A stretch of DNA of 64,000 nucleotides. Source: Methylobacterium marchantiae (GTDB taxonomy: Bacteria > Pseudomonadota > Alphaproteobacteria > Rhizobiales > Beijerinckiaceae). Position 1 is the first letter of the stretch; each line of letters opens with the position of its first letter. Location: the NCBI RefSeq assembly GCF_022179405.1, contig NZ_BPQT01000005.1, positions 62,001 to 126,000 of the forward strand, written 5' to 3'. The notes beneath the pieces were generated by a model. That model made no database searches. It saw only the letters and a program-made list of their open reading frames with translations, and was not told the DNA's origin. Both the position numbers and the translations under genes were made by a program. Below are positions 1 to 9,813 of this stretch, one piece after another.

Positions 1-417
1 CATCAGGTCGGGCGAGGATTTGCGCACGGTCACGCCGAGGTTGCGCACGTCCGGCGGCAGGCGCGGCTGCGCCACCGACAGGCGGTTCTGCACCAGCACG
101 TTCGCGATATCGAGGTTGGTGCCGACCTTGAAGGTGACGGTCAGCTGCATGTTGCCGTCGTTGGTCGACAACGACGTCATGTAGAGCATGTTGTCGACGC
201 CGTTCACCTCCTGCTCGATGGGCGTCGCGATCGTCGCGGCCACCGTCTCGGCATTGGCGCCCGGATAGGACGCGCGCACCACGACCGTGGGCGGCACGAT
301 CTCGGGATACTGCGCTACCGGCAGCGACTCGTAGGAGACGTAGCCGAGGATCAGGAAGATGATCGACGTCACCGACGCGAAGATCGGTCGATCGACGAAG
401 AAGTGTGCAAAGCGCAT
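1..417 (-). CDS. RND multidrug efflux permease, N-terminal part (runs off the window)
   Basis: This is the first 139 residues of an AcrB/MexB-type inner-membrane proton/drug antiporter, the pump subunit of a tripartite efflux system. The N-terminus MRFAHFFVDRPIFASV followed by a hydrophobic helix (about residues 12-30) is the usual hydrophobe/amphiphile-efflux RND start. It continues into the first periplasmic porter subdomain with typical motifs such as YPGANAETV, IEQEVNGVDNMLYM and NDGNMQLTVTF. The rest lies beyond position 1. It is 140 bp downstream of the adaptor gene on the same strand, so the two probably form one operon. Substrate cannot be told. Confidence 0.93.
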   Translation of the reverse strand, partial: MRFAHFFVDRPIFASVTSIIFLILGYVSYESLPVAQYPEIVPPTVVVRASYPGANAETVAATIATPIEQEVNGVDNMLYMTSLSTNDGNMQLTVTFKVGTNLDIANVLVQNRLSVAQPRLPPDVRNLGVTVRKSSPDLM

Positions 418-557
418 CGGTCAAACCTCTCGCCGCAAAGGAGCCCTTGGCCACCTCGGCGGGAATGTTTCTTCGTTCGCCGTCACGGCCCCGCCAGATA
501 TCGCGCCCCTCATCGAGGCGCGGAGACTGACGCGGCCGGTCTAAGGATCGAGGCGCG

Positions 558-1706
558 TCAGGTGCGGCTCGGCGGTAGCGTCGTCGATTCGGCCGTCACC
601 TTGGCACCGGGCCGGACGCGCGAGAGGCCGTTGACGACCACGTTCTCGTCGCCCTTCAGGCCTTCGCGGATCACGCGGTATCCATCGACCTTCGGCCCCA
701 GCTTCACGTCGCGGGTGCTCACGGATCCGTCGTCGGCGACGACGTAGACGATACGCTTGTCCTGGTTGGCCGAGACGGCGTCGTCGGGCAGCAGGATTCC
801 CTGAAACGGCTTCGTGGCGGGCAGCGAGACGATGCCGAACAGGCCCGGCTTGATGAAGCCATCGGGATTCTCGACCGTCGCGCGCAGCAGCACCGTACCG
901 GTGGCGTTGTCGACCCGGTTGTCCACGAAGTCGAGGACGCCCTTGCGGGTCGGCTTGGTCTCGTTGGTGAGGGCGATGAGGATCGGAACGCCCTTGCCCT
1001 TCTGGGTCTGGCCCATGCCGATGCCGAGGGTCCCCTGGTATTTCAGGAACGAGCGCTCATCGACGGTGAAGCCGAAATAAATCGGGTCTAGGGAGACGAT
1101 CGTCGTCAGCTGAGTCTGGTCGGTGATGACGATGTTGCCTTCGGTGACGAGACGCTGGCTGATGCGGCCGGAGATGGGGGCACGCACCTCCGTGAAGTCG
1201 TAGTTGAGCTGGGCCTGCCGAAGCTGCGCATCGGCGCTGTCGACATTAGCCTGGGCCGTCTGCGACGCCTGACGGCGCTGGTCGGTCACCTGCTCCGAGA
1301 TGTTGCCCGAGCGGCTCAAGGTCTGGGCGCGCTCGAGGTCGGTCTGGGAGAATGTCAGGCCGGCCTGGGCGGAGGTGAGGGCTGCTTTGGCCTGGTCGAG
1401 GGCGGCCTTGTAGGGGCGACGATCGATGACGAAGAGCAGGTCGCCCTTCTTCACCGTGGCGCCGTCTACGAAATTGACCTTTTCGAGATAGCCCGTGACG
1501 CGCGCCCGCACGTCGACGATCTCCACGGGGTCGAACCGGCCGGTGTAGGTATCGGTCTCGACGATTTCCCGGACTACGGGCTTCGCCGTCGTCACCTTGG
1601 GCGGCGGGCCTCCGGGAGCCTGTGCGGAAACTGGCGACGTAAAAGTCAGAAATGCGGCTGACAGGAGGATCGCGGACGACCATCCGGATAGCGGACGCTT
1701 GATCAT
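558..1706 (-). CDS. RND efflux periplasmic adaptor (membrane fusion protein)
   Basis: This 382-residue AcrA/MexE-like adaptor would link the RND permease downstream to an outer-membrane channel. The chosen ATG opens a signal peptide (MIKRPLSGWSS, then a hydrophobic stretch ending in SAQA). Lipoyl-like halves follow (VDVRARVTGYLEKVNFVDGATVKKGD and VRAPISGRISQRLVTEGN) on either side of an alpha-helical hairpin rich in Ala and Gln. A beta-barrel domain and a C-terminal VVNGLSRVRPG segment complete the family order. The reading frame stays open upstream to 1976, but that part overlaps the rhodanese gene and has no family match. No local regulator is visible. Confidence 0.93.
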   Translation of the reverse strand: MIKRPLSGWSSAILLSAAFLTFTSPVSAQAPGGPPPKVTTAKPVVREIVETDTYTGRFDPVEIVDVRARVTGYLEKVNFVDGATVKKGDLLFVIDRRPYKAALDQAKAALTSAQAGLTFSQTDLERAQTLSRSGNISEQVTDQRRQASQTAQANVDSADAQLRQAQLNYDFTEVRAPISGRISQRLVTEGNIVITDQTQLTTIVSLDPIYFGFTVDERSFLKYQGTLGIGMGQTQKGKGVPILIALTNETKPTRKGVLDFVDNRVDNATGTVLLRATVENPDGFIKPGLFGIVSLPATKPFQGILLPDDAVSANQDKRIVYVVADDGSVSTRDVKLGPKVDGYRVIREGLKGDENVVVNGLSRVRPGAKVTAESTTLPPSRT

Positions 1707-1849
1707 GTTGATTTTCCCTGCGCCCAGCGAGCTAAAGGCACCGTTCCCGTGATGTCGTGCGTTACCGCACATAACCAGAGGATCGATGGGATTGTTGGGT
1801 GGAATACCGGCCGGGCTCCGAAATCGGACACGGTTCGGACGACCGATAT

Positions 1850-2173
1850 TCAGGATTCGACCGTCTCGCCCGCCGAATACCAGTCCTTGAAACCACCGAC
1901 ATAATGCTCCTCGACGGCGAGCCCGGCGGATTGCGCGGCGGCCAGGGCGTGGACCGAGCGTATTCCGGCGGCACACGAGAAGACCGGTCGACGTCCGTCC
2001 TGGGCGATCAGAGTCGACAAGGCACGTGTGTCGAAGGTCGAAAGCGGGTGCGTGACGGAGCCTGGAATATGTCCGGCCGCAAATTCATGCGGTTCCCGCA
2101 CATCGATGAGCAGGATCTCGCGGGCATCGAGCCCGTGCTTGATGGTCTCCCTGTCGAGATCGACAACCTTCAT
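1850..2173 (-). CDS. single-domain rhodanese-like sulfurtransferase
   Basis: This 107-residue protein consists of one rhodanese domain. It shows LLIDVREPHEFAAGHIPGSVTHPL, the usual beginning of the fold, and an active-site loop with the expected cysteine (FSCAAGIRS). It ends with GGFKDWYSAG, close to the family GG...W ending. The domain normally carries a cysteine persulfide for sulfur transfer; the acceptor cannot be predicted. There is no signal peptide, so it is cytosolic. A GAGGAC Shine-Dalgarno sits just before the ATG. It lies upstream of the efflux adaptor on the same strand with a 143 bp gap, so operon membership is uncertain. Confidence 0.9.
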   Translation of the reverse strand: MKVVDLDRETIKHGLDAREILLIDVREPHEFAAGHIPGSVTHPLSTFDTRALSTLIAQDGRRPVFSCAAGIRSVHALAAAQSAGLAVEEHYVGGFKDWYSAGETVES

Positions 2174-2279
2174 TCCAGTGTCCTCGCTCGGTCGCTGCAG
2201 CGTCGCCTGTGACGCCTGTTCTTATGCGTCAGGCATCATCACGGCAAATCCCTTGGCGGGAGCGCGAGCGAGCCGGGGA

Positions 2280-3365
2280 CTACGCAGAGAGGTCCGGAAC
2301 CAGACCGGGCAGGGGCGGCATCCGCGGATCGGCGATCCCGATAGCCTTGAACAGGGTCCCCATGCCGCGCCGGCCGGAAGCGGTGAGACGAGCGACGGCC
2401 GTATCGATGGCCTCGGCCTGATCCCGGGTCGCATCGCGCTTGAGCCTGTCGGCGCGCTGGCGCAATCCAAGATTGATGAGGAATGCTCCCTGGTCCAGCG
2501 GACCGTCGACGCGTGCGCCCTCGACCGATGCCGCCCGTCCGAGGGCGGAAAAATCGACATGGGCCGTCAGGTCCGCCTCGCCGGGCGCTCCAAGCGGATT
2601 GGTGAAGCGGTGTGCCGCCACCGCCTGGAGCGTATCGCCGAATCCGGGGCGGACGTGCCCGTAATCGATGGCCAGCAGAGCGCCGCCCTTTGCGACGAGC
2701 CGGCGGCTCAGGGCGCGCGTGATATCGAGCGCCGGTCCCGGCACCGTCATCACAACGCCGATCGGCGCATCGGCGCCGATCTCACGGTCCGGCTCGGCGG
2801 CCAGACCGAAGCCGAGGCGGCCGCCATCCGGCGACACTCCGACGAGGCGCTCGCACCAGCCGCGCTCCGTCCGCTGGAACTGGCGCACGGGCAGCGCGTC
2901 GAAGAACTCGTTGGCGACGACGATCATCGGTCCGTCGGGAAGCGTCTCGATGCCGTCGTGCCATATGGCCGATACCTGGCCGAGACGGGACGCCTGGGCC
3001 GCACGCAGAACCGGGCTGGTTTCGACGAGATGGACGTTCGGTCTCAATCCCGGTGCCGCGCGCGCCAGGGCCCGCAGCGCATCCGCCATCAGCGTGCCGC
3101 GACCGGGACCGAGCTCGCCGAGGATGAGATCGCCCGGCTCGCCCATGGCGGCCCAGGTCGCGGCGATCCAGATTCCGATCAACTCCCCGAACATCTGACT
3201 GATCTCGGGCGCCGTGATGAAATCTCCGCGAGCGCCGAGGGGATCTCGGGTGCGGTAATAGCCATGGAGGGGATGCCCGAGACACAAAGCCATGTAGCGG
3301 GCGATGCTCATCGGGCCCGCCTCGACGATCTCGTCGCGGATCTCGGCGAAGAGCGGCGGGGTCAT
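2280..3365 (-). CDS. MidA/NDUFAF7-type SAM-dependent methyltransferase
   Basis: This 361-residue protein matches the DUF185 (MidA) family, whose mitochondrial member NDUFAF7 methylates an arginine of complex I. The N-terminus has PMSIARYMALCLGHPLHGYY and GDFITAPEISQMFGELIG, a family hallmark. The SAM-binding segment LGELGPGRGTLMADALRAL follows at about residues 80-100, and a second motif VANEFFDALPVRQF at about 160. The ATG at 3365 overlaps the stop of lgt by four bases (ATGA), so translation is probably coupled. A longer in-frame extension to 3470 lies wholly inside lgt and is rejected. The bacterial substrate is not established. Confidence 0.9.
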   Translation of the reverse strand: MTPPLFAEIRDEIVEAGPMSIARYMALCLGHPLHGYYRTRDPLGARGDFITAPEISQMFGELIGIWIAATWAAMGEPGDLILGELGPGRGTLMADALRALARAAPGLRPNVHLVETSPVLRAAQASRLGQVSAIWHDGIETLPDGPMIVVANEFFDALPVRQFQRTERGWCERLVGVSPDGGRLGFGLAAEPDREIGADAPIGVVMTVPGPALDITRALSRRLVAKGGALLAIDYGHVRPGFGDTLQAVAAHRFTNPLGAPGEADLTAHVDFSALGRAASVEGARVDGPLDQGAFLINLGLRQRADRLKRDATRDQAEAIDTAVARLTASGRRGMGTLFKAIGIADPRMPPLPGLVPDLSA

Positions 3366-4246
3366 GCCGCGTCGGCCCGTACCGTCTCCTCGATGGCGTG
3401 CCGCGGTCGCGTCGCCCCGCGCGCGGCGAGAACGATGTAGGTGATCCCGATCAGGGCCATCGGCACGCACAGCACCATCCCCATGGTGATGCCGCCATAA
3501 CGCCAGTCTTCGGTGCCGAACAGGTATCCGAGTTGTCGGTCCGGCTCGCGGAAGAACTCGCAGAAGGTGCGGGCCAGGGCATAGCCGAGGACGAAGATCC
3601 CGCCGAGCAGGCCGGGTTTGCGAAAGCCGAACCGCCGGACCGCGATCGCCATCACGACGAACAGGAGAGCACCTTCCGTCGCCGCCTCGTAGAGCTGGCT
3701 CGGGTGTCGCGGCAGCGGGCCGCCGGTGGGAAACACGATGGCGTAGGCGAAGTCCGGAGCGATCCGGCCCCAGAGTTCGCCGTTCACGAAATTGGCGATG
3801 CGGCCGAAGAACAGACCGATGGGCACGACGACGGCGGCGAGATCGAGGAGGGTGTAGGGGGATAGCTTTCGCGATCGGGCGAAGAGCACCATCGCCAGCA
3901 CGGCGCCGAGAAATCCGCCATGGAAGGACATGCCGCCGTTGCGGATGGCGAGAATCTCCAGCGGGTCGTCGAGATAGAGAGGCAGGTTGTAAAACAGTAC
4001 GTAGCCGATGCGTCCGCCGAGGACGACGCCGAGGGCGACCCAGACGATGAGATCATCGATATCGTTGAGGCTGGGGCGGCGTACGACACCCCAGTACCGG
4101 TCGGCCGCCACCAGCCGGCGCGCGTAGAACCACCCGCCGATGAGACCGGCGATGTAGGACAGCGCGTACCACTTGATCGAGATCGGGCCGATCGACACCG
4201 CCACCGGATCGATGGCGGGAAAGGGCAGGGCGAGCAACGGCGGCAT
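3362..4246 (-). CDS. lgt: prolipoprotein diacylglyceryl transferase
   Basis: Lgt transfers the diacylglyceryl group of phosphatidylglycerol to the lipobox cysteine, the first step of lipoprotein maturation, in the inner membrane. The 294-residue protein has seven hydrophobic segments and both hallmark motifs: NGGMSFHGGFLGA, with the essential histidine, and the Lgt signature GRIANFVNGELWGR. The start at 4246 has GGAGG seven bases upstream; the longer start at 4303 adds an Arg-rich non-family tail. lnt, which acts at the last step of the same pathway, lies about 10 kb away in this window. It overlaps the MidA-like gene by four bases. Confidence 0.96.
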   Translation of the reverse strand: MPPLLALPFPAIDPVAVSIGPISIKWYALSYIAGLIGGWFYARRLVAADRYWGVVRRPSLNDIDDLIVWVALGVVLGGRIGYVLFYNLPLYLDDPLEILAIRNGGMSFHGGFLGAVLAMVLFARSRKLSPYTLLDLAAVVVPIGLFFGRIANFVNGELWGRIAPDFAYAIVFPTGGPLPRHPSQLYEAATEGALLFVVMAIAVRRFGFRKPGLLGGIFVLGYALARTFCEFFREPDRQLGYLFGTEDWRYGGITMGMVLCVPMALIGITYIVLAARGATRPRHAIEETVRADAA

Positions 4247-4334
4247 CGGCTGGCCTCCAGGAACAAGGGGCCGGCTTTGGACGCGCCGAACCGCCCGCGT
4301 CAACCCTCGACCGGCGCAGGAGGCCTAGGAAGGG

Positions 4335-6485
4335 TCAGGCGGCCCGCACCGTCGCGAGGAACTGCCCGACCTCCGCGCGGAGGCTGTCCGACTGGCTCGA
4401 CAGATCCTCGGAGGCCCGCAGGACCTTTCCGGCGGAGGTGCCGGCCTCGGTGGCCGAGCGGGCGACTTCCTCGATATCCGTGGTCATGGCGCCGGTGCCG
4501 GCCGAAGCCTGGCCCATATTGCGCACGATCTCCTGGGTGGTGAGGCTCTGCTCCTCGACCGCCGCGGCGATGCTGCTGGTGACCATGCTCATGCTCTCGA
4601 TCCGGGAGACGATGCCCTGGATCGCACCCGAAGCGCCGCTGGTCGCGCCCTGAATCGCCGCCACCTGCTGGTGGATTTCGGCGGTGGCACGAGAGGTCTG
4701 CTCGGCGAGGTTCTTCACCTCGGCCGCCACCACGGCGAAGCCTCGTCCGGCCTCACCGGCACGGGCGGCCTCGATCGTGGCGTTGAGGGCCAGCAGGTTG
4801 GTCTGCGAAGCGATCTGCGAGACCATGCCGACCACGTCGCCGATCCGTGTGGCCGCGCCGGACAGGGTCCGCATCGTCTCCGCGGTGCGGCTCGCCTCCT
4901 CGACGGCCGAGCGTGACATGTCTGCGGCCTGCTCGACCTGCCGGCCGATCTCCTGCACCGTTGCGCCGAGCTCCTCGGCGGCCGCGGCGACGGCATTGAC
5001 GTTGCCCGCAGTCTGATGAGCGGTGGCCGCGACCGATGTCGAACGGCGCACGGTGCCGTCCACCGTCGTGGTCATGGTGTTCGACGCGTCGTGGAGGCTC
5101 GTCGAAGCCGCCGAGACGCCGTCTACGATACGGCCCACCGAGCGCTCGAAACCATCGGCGAGTTCCCGGAGCAGGGCGCGACGTTCGGTCTCCTCGCGCG
5201 TGCGGGCGGCTTCCGTGGTGCGAAGCTGCTGCGCCGCCTCTTCCAATGAGATGTCGCGGATGGTGACGACGGCACGGGCGATCTCGCCGATCTCATCGGC
5301 GCGGCGACTGCCGGGAACTTCGTCGAGGGTCTCGCGACGGGCGAGCGCCTGGAGAGCGCGGGCGAGGGCCCCGAGCGGCCTGACGATGCTGCGGGCGAAG
5401 AGGAGGCCGAGGAGGGCGGTGGCGGCGAGAACCGCGAGAGCGGAGAGGATCAACGATCGCGTCAGGCTGCCGACGGAATGAAGTGCTTCGTCCTGGGATT
5501 GTTCGGCCACGATCGTCCAGGGCGAGCCGAGGATCGAGACTGGCGAGGTCGCGGCGAGGCGGTCTCCGTCACCGGAAGCATAGACGAAGGATTTGCCCGT
5601 CTTGATGCTTTCTGCGGCGAGGCCGATCGCAGCGGCGGGCGATCCGGCTTTCGTCGACACGTTCAGTGGGGGATTGCTACGCAGCAGATTGTCCGCACCC
5701 ACCGCCATGACCTGTCCGGTAGCGCCCAGACCGTTCCTCTCGGAGAGTGTGGCGTCGAACAAGGCGGGCGTCACCCGGAGAACCAAGAAGCCGATCCGCG
5801 AGGCCGCCTGACCGGTACCCATCGCGACGTTGGCGCGACGGGAAACGGTACGGCCCAGGAAGGCGGAGGGTCCGGCCTCCGCCGGATAAGCCGCGAAATC
5901 CTGATATAGGATCGCGTCGGGCTCGGCAGCCTTCAGACGCTCGACCAGCTGCGCCAAGCCGGACTTCTGAAGCTCCGGCTCCGCCAGGCTGTGAGCGAAA
6001 TCGGCGCTCTTGGTCGTGGTGTAGACGATCCGCCCCTCCTCATCGACGAAGAGAAGGTCGGCATAGCCGGGACGCTCCACGAGCTTGCGGGCGACTTCCT
6101 GCACCTTGGCATGGCGACGACCATACATCGTGCCGGTGCCTTCGACGGCCATGCGCTCCTGCGCCGTCGCAGGGCTGGTGAAAGCCTGGACCAGTCCGGC
6201 ATGCTCGGCCTTGGTAGGGTCGAAGGCCTCGATCAGGTCGCCGACATTGCTGGCCACCTGGCTGTTGTTCGCGGTGGCGAGCAGATCGCCCTTCACGCGG
6301 TCGGCAATCAGTTCAAGCCCGGTCTTCCTCGCGGAGGCTGCGAATTCCAATCGCTCCTGCACGGCATCGGCAAGTCCCGCACGGGCGGAATACCAGCTGA
6401 GGCCTCCCATGAGCGCCGTACTGGCCATCGCCAGTCCCACGATGATGACTGGGAGGCGGACATTGAGACTGGTGGCGACCGACAT
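4335..6485 (-). CDS. methyl-accepting chemotaxis protein
   Basis: This 716-residue chemoreceptor has a TM helix at about residues 12-32, then a periplasmic sensor of roughly 300 residues. The sensor's distal part ([20 protein letters not shown]) looks Cache-like. A second TM helix (about 345-365) is followed by a HAMP segment ([20 protein letters not shown]) and a long coiled-coil signalling domain. Its hairpin tip, [20 protein letters not shown], is the CheA/CheW contact region and is canonical. The C-terminus lacks a CheR-tethering pentapeptide. It stands alone, with no che genes nearby. The attractant cannot be deduced from sequence. Confidence 0.93.
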   Translation of the reverse strand: MSVATSLNVRLPVIIVGLAMASTALMGGLSWYSARAGLADAVQERLEFAASARKTGLELIADRVKGDLLATANNSQVASNVGDLIEAFDPTKAEHAGLVQAFTSPATAQERMAVEGTGTMYGRRHAKVQEVARKLVERPGYADLLFVDEEGRIVYTTTKSADFAHSLAEPELQKSGLAQLVERLKAAEPDAILYQDFAAYPAEAGPSAFLGRTVSRRANVAMGTGQAASRIGFLVLRVTPALFDATLSERNGLGATGQVMAVGADNLLRSNPPLNVSTKAGSPAAAIGLAAESIKTGKSFVYASGDGDRLAATSPVSILGSPWTIVAEQSQDEALHSVGSLTRSLILSALAVLAATALLGLLFARSIVRPLGALARALQALARRETLDEVPGSRRADEIGEIARAVVTIRDISLEEAAQQLRTTEAARTREETERRALLRELADGFERSVGRIVDGVSAASTSLHDASNTMTTTVDGTVRRSTSVAATAHQTAGNVNAVAAAAEELGATVQEIGRQVEQAADMSRSAVEEASRTAETMRTLSGAATRIGDVVGMVSQIASQTNLLALNATIEAARAGEAGRGFAVVAAEVKNLAEQTSRATAEIHQQVAAIQGATSGASGAIQGIVSRIESMSMVTSSIAAAVEEQSLTTQEIVRNMGQASAGTGAMTTDIEEVARSATEAGTSAGKVLRASEDLSSQSDSLRAEVGQFLATVRAA

Positions 6486-6520
6486 GGGAGAGACTGCCTT
6501 CGAGGTGAAGGCAGGCAGTA

Positions 6521-6605
6521 AACCGATTGCGCATTGAGGAAGTGTTCCCGACGCGCAGCGTTTTCCAAAAAATCCCGTCGTATTATGTCATTCGCGCAAT
6601 CGGTT
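6521..6605. repeat. 12-bp perfect inverted repeat in the chemoreceptor 5' region
   Basis: AACCGATTGCGC at 6521-6532 is matched by its exact reverse complement at 6594-6605, with about 61 bp between the arms. It lies just upstream of the chemoreceptor start at 6485, in the 165 bp gap between that gene and ilvA. The intervening DNA is locally A/T-rich (TTTTCCAAAAAA, TATTATG), as a promoter would be. Function is unknown; a pair of operator sites is one possibility. Confidence 0.5.
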
Positions 6606-6650
6606 TCGTGCAGCGCGGGAAAGACGCCGAGCGCTATCACCGCCGGTCTA

Positions 6651-8228
6651 CTATCTGTCACCCGCTTGGGTGGACACGAGGTCGATCGACGAAGACGCAT
6701 CGTCGGTGCCTAGGCCATTATCCAGGAACAACTGGTAGGCGAGGTTTTCGGATTCATCTACGTAAGGATAGCCCAGAGCTTCCATCGCCGCGTCGAAGCG
6801 CGAGCGCTCCTCGGCGGGCACGCTGATCCCGGCGAGCACGCGACCGTAATCGGCGCCGTGATTGCGGTAGTGGAACAAGGTGATGTTGAACCCGTCCGCC
6901 AGGCCGTCGAGGAACCGCATGAGGGCGCCCGGCCGCTCCGGAAACTGGAAGCGGTAGATGCGCTCGTCGGAGAGGCCGGTCGAACGGCCGCCGACCATGT
7001 AGCGAACATGCACCTTGGCCATCTCGTTGTCGCTGAGATCGACCACCCTGTAACCATCGGCACGCAGGCCGGCGATGAGGGCGCGCTTCTCCGGGATGCC
7101 GCCGGGCAGGTTGATGCCGACGAAGATCTGTGCCTCGGCCGAGCGGGCATAGCGATAGTTGAATTCGGTGATCGCGCGCGGACCGAGATGGCGGATGAAG
7201 GCGCGATAGGCGCCCGCCTTCTCCGGAATGGTCACGCCGAGAAGCGCCTCGCGCTGCTCGCCGATCTCGGCGCGCTCGGCGATATGGCGCAGGCGGTCGA
7301 AGTTGAGGTTGGCGCCCGACGAGATCGCCACCAGCGTCCCCGCCGAGCCACCTTCACGGGCGGCGTAAGCCTTTGCGCCGGCCAGCGCCAGCGCGCCGGA
7401 GGGTTCGGAGACCGCACGGGTATCGTCGAAGATGTCCTTGACCGCGGCGCACATGGCGTCGGTATCGACGGTGATGACCTCGTCGAGATGCTCGCGGCAG
7501 AGGCGGAAGGTCTCCTCGCCGGCCTGACGCACGGCGACACCGTCGGCGAAGAGACCGACCGTGGCCAGGGTCACGCGCTCATTGGCTGCAAGAGCGGCAG
7601 CCATGCAGGCGGCATCGTCCGGCTCCACACCGATGACCTTGGTCTCGGGTCGCAGGTACTTCACGAAGGTGGCGATGCCGGCAGCGAGCCCGCCGCCGCC
7701 GATCGGCACGAAGATCGCCTCGATCGGCCCGGAATGCTGGGTCAGAATCTCCATGCCGATCGTGCCCTGCCCGGCGATCACGTCGGGATCGTCGAACGGG
7801 TGGAGGAAGGTCAGCCCCTGCTCGGCCTCCAGTTGACGGGCATGGAGGAGGGCCTCGTCGAACGTGTCGCCGAACAGGACCACTTCGGCCCCGCGTGCGC
7901 GGCAGGCATCGACCTTGATGGCCGGCGTGGTGCGCGGCATCACGATGACCGCGCGCACGGTGAGACGAGCGGCGGCCAGAGCCACGCCCTGGGCATGATT
8001 TCCCGCCGAGGCGCAGACGACCCCGCGGGCCAGCACTTCGGACGAGAGACCCGACATCTTGTTGTAGGCGCCGCGCAGCTTGAACGAGAAGACCGGCTGC
8101 AGATCCTCGCGCTTGAGCAGGACCGGGCGGCCCAGGCGCGCCGACATGCGCGGCATGGGATCGAGCGGGCTCTCGATCGCAACGTCGTAGACGCGGGCGG
8201 TGAGGATCTTGCGGATGTAGTCGGTCAA
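6651..8228 (-). CDS. ilvA: biosynthetic threonine ammonia-lyase
   Basis: IlvA deaminates threonine to 2-oxobutanoate, the first step of isoleucine synthesis, with PLP. The PLP-lysine motif is SFKLRGAYNKM, followed by SAGNHAQGVALAA. The glycine-rich phosphate loop is VPIGGGGLAAGIA. The C-terminal third carries two ACT-like regulatory modules (FPERPGALMRFLDGL is the second), as in the isoleucine-inhibited long form. I chose the TTG at 8228, with GGAG 11 bases upstream, giving 525 residues, close to the E. coli length. The frame stays open to 8486 but that part overlaps dgkA. The exact start is moderately uncertain. Confidence 0.92.
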   Translation of the reverse strand: MTDYIRKILTARVYDVAIESPLDPMPRMSARLGRPVLLKREDLQPVFSFKLRGAYNKMSGLSSEVLARGVVCASAGNHAQGVALAAARLTVRAVIVMPRTTPAIKVDACRARGAEVVLFGDTFDEALLHARQLEAEQGLTFLHPFDDPDVIAGQGTIGMEILTQHSGPIEAIFVPIGGGGLAAGIATFVKYLRPETKVIGVEPDDAACMAAALAANERVTLATVGLFADGVAVRQAGEETFRLCREHLDEVITVDTDAMCAAVKDIFDDTRAVSEPSGALALAGAKAYAAREGGSAGTLVAISSGANLNFDRLRHIAERAEIGEQREALLGVTIPEKAGAYRAFIRHLGPRAITEFNYRYARSAEAQIFVGINLPGGIPEKRALIAGLRADGYRVVDLSDNEMAKVHVRYMVGGRSTGLSDERIYRFQFPERPGALMRFLDGLADGFNITLFHYRNHGADYGRVLAGISVPAEERSRFDAAMEALGYPYVDESENLAYQLFLDNGLGTDDASSSIDLVSTQAGDR

Positions 8229-8379
8229 GGAGTCGCGTGCTCCGTAAGAAGTCTGGATCGTGGTCTGATTGGCCTCGGGATACGCCTGCCGGGACGAAGA
8301 AGCGAGGGTCGATGCTGTAGCAGGGGGCGGACCTCGATAGCTCCGCGGGTGACCCGGAGACGGCGGTGAGCCCCCGCCT

Positions 8380-8727
8380 TCAAAAGAACCTGTCGATGAT
8401 GCCAGCGAGCCAGACCAGGGCCGCCAGCGCCTGCGCCATGAACGCTCCGGCAGAGGCGAGATCCTTGACGATCCCGATCCTGGCATGACGACCCGGATGG
8501 AGATGGTCGCACAGCTTCTCGATCGCGGTGTTCAGGAACTCGGCCGCCAGCATCAGGAGCAGGCTCGCCAGCAGCGCGACCCGCACCCAAAGCGTTGTAC
8601 CCAGGAACCAGGAGGCCGGGATTCCAACGACGAGCAGCACGAGTTCGAGGCGCAGCGCCCGCTCCGTCCGGACTCCGTGGACGAGGCCGCTCCAGGAATT
8701 GAGGAAGGCGAGATAGAGGGCGTGCAT
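8380..8727 (-). CDS. dgkA: diacylglycerol kinase (prokaryotic DgkA type)
   Basis: This 115-residue integral membrane kinase phosphorylates diacylglycerol to phosphatidic acid, recycling lipid released for instance during membrane-oligosaccharide modification. It shows RTERALRLEL, the signature LAAEFLNTAIEKLCD and the later KDLASAGAFMAQALAAL, which together form the DgkA active-site core. Three hydrophobic helices are visible and the length is that of the family. It lies 4 bp after the AbrB-family gene on the same strand, so the two are likely co-transcribed. An OpgG/OpgD-type glucan protein, whose pathway can release diacylglycerol, is encoded at 43.8 kb; that link is inference. Confidence 0.95.
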   Translation of the reverse strand: MHALYLAFLNSWSGLVHGVRTERALRLELVLLVVGIPASWFLGTTLWVRVALLASLLLMLAAEFLNTAIEKLCDHLHPGRHARIGIVKDLASAGAFMAQALAALVWLAGIIDRFF

Positions 8728-8731
8728 GGCC

Positions 8732-9781
8732 TCAGCGATCTGCGGGCACGCCGCGGGCGATCCATTTGGCCAGAAACGGACCGGTGATCAAGACAACAAA
8801 CAGCCGAAGCGTCTGCACCGCAAGGACAAACGACACGTCGGCTTTCGAGCCGACCGCGATGATCGCCACGGAATCGAGCCCGCCGGGGCTGGTGGCGAGA
8901 AAGGCGGTCAGGAAGTCCACCGGCAGGAGGAAGGTCAGGCCGAACGCCCAGCCGCCGCACATGAGGATGACGGCCAAGGTGGCTATCAGAATGCCCGGAA
9001 GGGCGGCCATCGTCTCGCGTACCGTCTGTGCGGTGAAGCGCAGGCCGACATACCAGCCGATGCAGGCATAGGCGAGGTCGAGGACAAGGTCGGGCATCGC
9101 CATCGACACGATCCCCGTCGCGTGGAGTACCGCGCCGAGGATCATCGGTCCGACGAGCGCGCTCGCCGGGAGCCGCATCAGACGTGCGAGGAAGAAGCCG
9201 GCACCGGCCACCGCCAGGGTCGCGAGAACGGGAAGGAACTCTGTATCCGGGAGTGCCGCCCCCTTCGCCGGGTTTGCCGTGTCGGTGAGGATACGGGCGA
9301 CGATCGAGGCGGACAGAACGACCGCGGCGACACGGACATATTGCATGAAGGCGACGAGGCGAGGATCGGCGCCGTATTCTTCCGCCATGGCCGTCATGGC
9401 GGCGGCTCCTCCCGGAGACGAGCCCCAGGCCGCGGTGCTGCCGGGTAGGATGCGGAGTCGCGTGAGAGCCCAGCCGACCAGCGCACCCGCCATCACGGTG
9501 ACGAGGACGACCGCGAGGATCAGCAATCCGTCGTCGAGGAGCGTGCCCACGATATCGGCGGTGACCGATTTGGCGACGAGGCAACCGATGATGGTCTGTG
9601 CCGCCTGGAAGCCGGGCTTGGCGAGGGACAGGTTCGCCCCGCCGACGCCGAAGGCGATGGCCACGAGCATCGGGCCGAGGAGGAGCGCCGCCGGGAAACG
9701 CGCCAGCGTGAGGCTGTAGGCGAAGGCGGCCGACGCGGCGACGAGCGCCGTCCAGAGGCCGAGGGAGCGCGGACTGAGCAC
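8732..9781 (-). CDS. AbrB-family (PF05145) multispanning membrane protein
   Basis: This 349-residue, very hydrophobic protein has about ten membrane segments arranged as two similar halves. Each half has a glycine-rich LGPM-type element (ALLLGPMLVAIAFGVGGAN early, ALVGPMILGAVLHATGI in the second half) and a SPGG element (WGSSPGGAAAMTAMAEEYGAD and ATSPGGLDSVAIIAVG). That duplicated pattern is typical of the AbrB family, sometimes mislabelled ammonia monooxygenase and of unproven transport function. The start is GTG at 9781 with no clear Shine-Dalgarno. It ends 4 bp before dgkA. Confidence 0.85.
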   Translation of the reverse strand: MLSPRSLGLWTALVAASAAFAYSLTLARFPAALLLGPMLVAIAFGVGGANLSLAKPGFQAAQTIIGCLVAKSVTADIVGTLLDDGLLILAVVLVTVMAGALVGWALTRLRILPGSTAAWGSSPGGAAAMTAMAEEYGADPRLVAFMQYVRVAAVVLSASIVARILTDTANPAKGAALPDTEFLPVLATLAVAGAGFFLARLMRLPASALVGPMILGAVLHATGIVSMAMPDLVLDLAYACIGWYVGLRFTAQTVRETMAALPGILIATLAVILMCGGWAFGLTFLLPVDFLTAFLATSPGGLDSVAIIAVGSKADVSFVLAVQTLRLFVVLITGPFLAKWIARGVPADR

Positions 9782-9813
9782 GGAGGAAACCGGTCTTCGG
9801 AAGGAAGCCGGCG

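Noticed and set aside
6858-8369. Plus-strand ORF of 503 codons opposite ilvA
   Set aside because: Shadow of the high-GC third positions of ilvA; no recognisable domain.
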